From Methylophilaceae bacterium (GTDB lineage: Bacteria; Pseudomonadota; Gammaproteobacteria; Burkholderiales; Methylophilaceae), in assembly GCA_013141125.1 (NCBI GenBank), contig JABFRO010000001.1, positions 868,001 to 932,000 of the forward strand: a stretch of DNA of 64,000 nt, read 5' to 3'. The translations under genes and the position numbers were made by a program. Below the pieces are notes generated by a model. That model was not told the origin of the DNA and made no database searches. It saw only the letters and a program-made list of their open reading frames with translations. Shown here one piece after another: positions 62,915 to 64,000 of this stretch; positions within the stretch are counted from its first letter, which is position 1, and the number at the start of each line of letters is the position of its first letter.

Positions 62915-64000
62915 ATGGCCGCTAAAGCAACCAAACAAATTGCCTACAGTTGGGAAGGTACCGACAAAAAAGGCAGGCGCTTAAAAGGCGAAATGATGGC
63001 CAATGGTGAGGCGTATGTAAACGCAACCTTGCGCAGGCAAGGCATTAACGTCATAAAAGTTAAAAAACAAAATGCATTCAAAACCGGTGGCAAAGTCACC
63101 GACAAAGATGTCACTTTGTTCACACGGCAACTAGCCACTATGATGAAAGCAGGTGTACCACTATTGCAAGCGTTTGACATCGTAGGTAAAGGGCACAACA
63201 ATCCCGCTGTCACCAAGCTATTAGGCGACATCAAGGGAGATGTCGAAACCGGCAGTAGCTTAAGTCAGGCTTTTCGCAAATTTCCGCTGCATTTTGATGC
63301 CCTGTTTTGCAATCTGGTAGGTGCCGGTGAACAGGCGGGTATTCTGGACTCTTTACTTGACCGCTTGGCCACCTATAAAGAAAAAATACAAGCCATTAAA
63401 AGTAAAATTAAATCGGCACTGTTTTATCCGATTTCTATTTTGGTCGTGGCGTTTGTGATTACAGCGGTCATCATGATTTTCGTCATCCCCGCATTCAAAG
63501 AGCTATTTAGCAGCTTCGGTGCTGATCTACCAGCCCCTACCGTGTTTGTAATGAATCTTTCTGATTTTTTCGTCGCTTATTGGTGGGCTATTTTTGGTGC
63601 CATAGGCGGCGGCTTATGGTTTTTCTTTTACACCTGGAAACGCTCAATCCAAATGCAATCTACCATGGACAGATTGCTACTGAAATTACCATTGTTCGGA
63701 GATTTAATCCGTAAAGCCACCGTGGCCAGATTTGCACGCACCTTATCCACCATGTTTGCAGCTGGCGTACCTTTGGTTGAAGCCTTGGAATCGGTTGCTG
63801 GCGCTTCCGGCAACCGGGTTTATTACGATGCTACCAAAAAAATTCAAAGCGAAATCAGTACAGGCACCAGTTTGACCACCGCCATGCAAAACAGCGAAGT
63901 GTTCCCCAACATGGTGTTGCAAATGGTGGCGATTGGTGAAGAGTCCGGCGCTTTGGATTCCATGCTATCTAAAGTAGCAGACTTTTATGAAGGTGAAGTA
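62915..64000 (+). CDS. pilC: Type IV pilus platform protein PilC (3' end outside the window)
   Basis: 362 codons are inside the window; a full PilC is about 400-410. ATG at 62915 is preceded by AAGGGAAAG. It has the PilC-type N-terminus (YSWEGTDKKGRRLKGEMMA) and two GspF domains: FTRQLATMMKAGVPLLQAFD and FARTLSTMFAAGVPLVEALE, each followed by a VGAGEQAGILDSLLD- or VAIGEESGALDSMLS-type segment. Membrane helices are in SALFYPISILVVAFVITAVI and AYWWAIFGAIGGGLWFFF. It recruits PilB and pilin at the inner membrane. pilD would often follow, beyond the window. Confidence 0.95.
   Translation, partial: MAAKATKQIAYSWEGTDKKGRRLKGEMMANGEAYVNATLRRQGINVIKVKKQNAFKTGGKVTDKDVTLFTRQLATMMKAGVPLLQAFDIVGKGHNNPAVTKLLGDIKGDVETGSSLSQAFRKFPLHFDALFCNLVGAGEQAGILDSLLDRLATYKEKIQAIKSKIKSALFYPISILVVAFVITAVIMIFVIPAFKELFSSFGADLPAPTVFVMNLSDFFVAYWWAIFGAIGGGLWFFFYTWKRSIQMQSTMDRLLLKLPLFGDLIRKATVARFARTLSTMFAAGVPLVEALESVAGASGNRVYYDATKKIQSEISTGTSLTTAMQNSEVFPNMVLQMVAIGEESGALDSMLSKVADFYEGEV

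Overview
The window looks like a chromosomal segment of a betaproteobacterium, probably of the Nitrosomonadales group (Methylophilaceae- or Gallionellaceae-like). The reasons are the PEP-CTERM proteins together with an EpsA-type LuxR regulator, the ligA-zipA pair, a pilM/N/O/P-style type II secretion operon, and moderate base composition. The genus cannot be fixed from the sequence alone. No rRNA, tRNA or CRISPR array was seen.

Layout. (1) 1-1777: start of a GspE-type ATPase gene running off the left edge, nadC, and a glutathione S-transferase. (2) 1796-5269: a mobile-element graveyard. An IS3-family element has cut a tail-associated gene. Next come an IS5-family transposase remnant and a toxin/immunity-like gene pair enclosed by a 42-bp near-perfect inverted repeat, followed by a chimeric RAYT/IS5 transposase ORF. 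(3) 5274-8918: a DUF6438-like protein, a PEP-CTERM metalloprotease with a stop codon in its signal peptide, a decayed desaturase fragment and a PEP-CTERM PhoX-type phosphatase. (4) 9106-26422, all minus strand: an unusual 17-kb gene run. It holds a TpsB transporter, a 3313-residue TpsA exoprotein, an ExbB-type proton channel fused to an extracytoplasmic DUF2341/LamG-like domain, two ExbD proteins, a TonB-like protein, a large porin and a periplasmic coiled-coil protein. This is the strongest candidate for an under-described system. (5) 26602-32222: a secreted eight-cysteine protein, further PEP-CTERM proteins, DsbC, the regulator EpsA and a lytic transglycosylase. (6) 32605-41907: a complete-looking type II secretion-like operon (gspG-F-E, pilM/N/O/P-like, gspD, three pseudopilins). 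(7) 42070-53728: extracellular phosphorus and nucleic-acid scavenging. It includes two more PEP-CTERM proteins, a 5'-nucleotidase and a nuclease that both carry RTX C-termini (the nuclease is frameshifted), PhoD, GlpQ and a phytase-like PEP-CTERM protein. (8) 53944-60594: housekeeping genes (sugE/gdx, DUF190-crcB, glgA, ligA, zipA). (9) 61101-64000: pilB and the start of pilC.

How it may fit together (inference). Nuclease, nucleotidase, phosphodiesterase, phytase-like and phosphatase proteins would release phosphate outside the cell. Several carry PEP-CTERM or RTX sorting signals, and the type II operon lies among them. A short motif, CGG(A/T)CTAT, recurs in the intergenic regions of these exported-protein genes, sometimes as a 12-bp-spaced pair. 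It is a candidate operator for a shared regulator, possibly EpsA, which is encoded in the same stretch.
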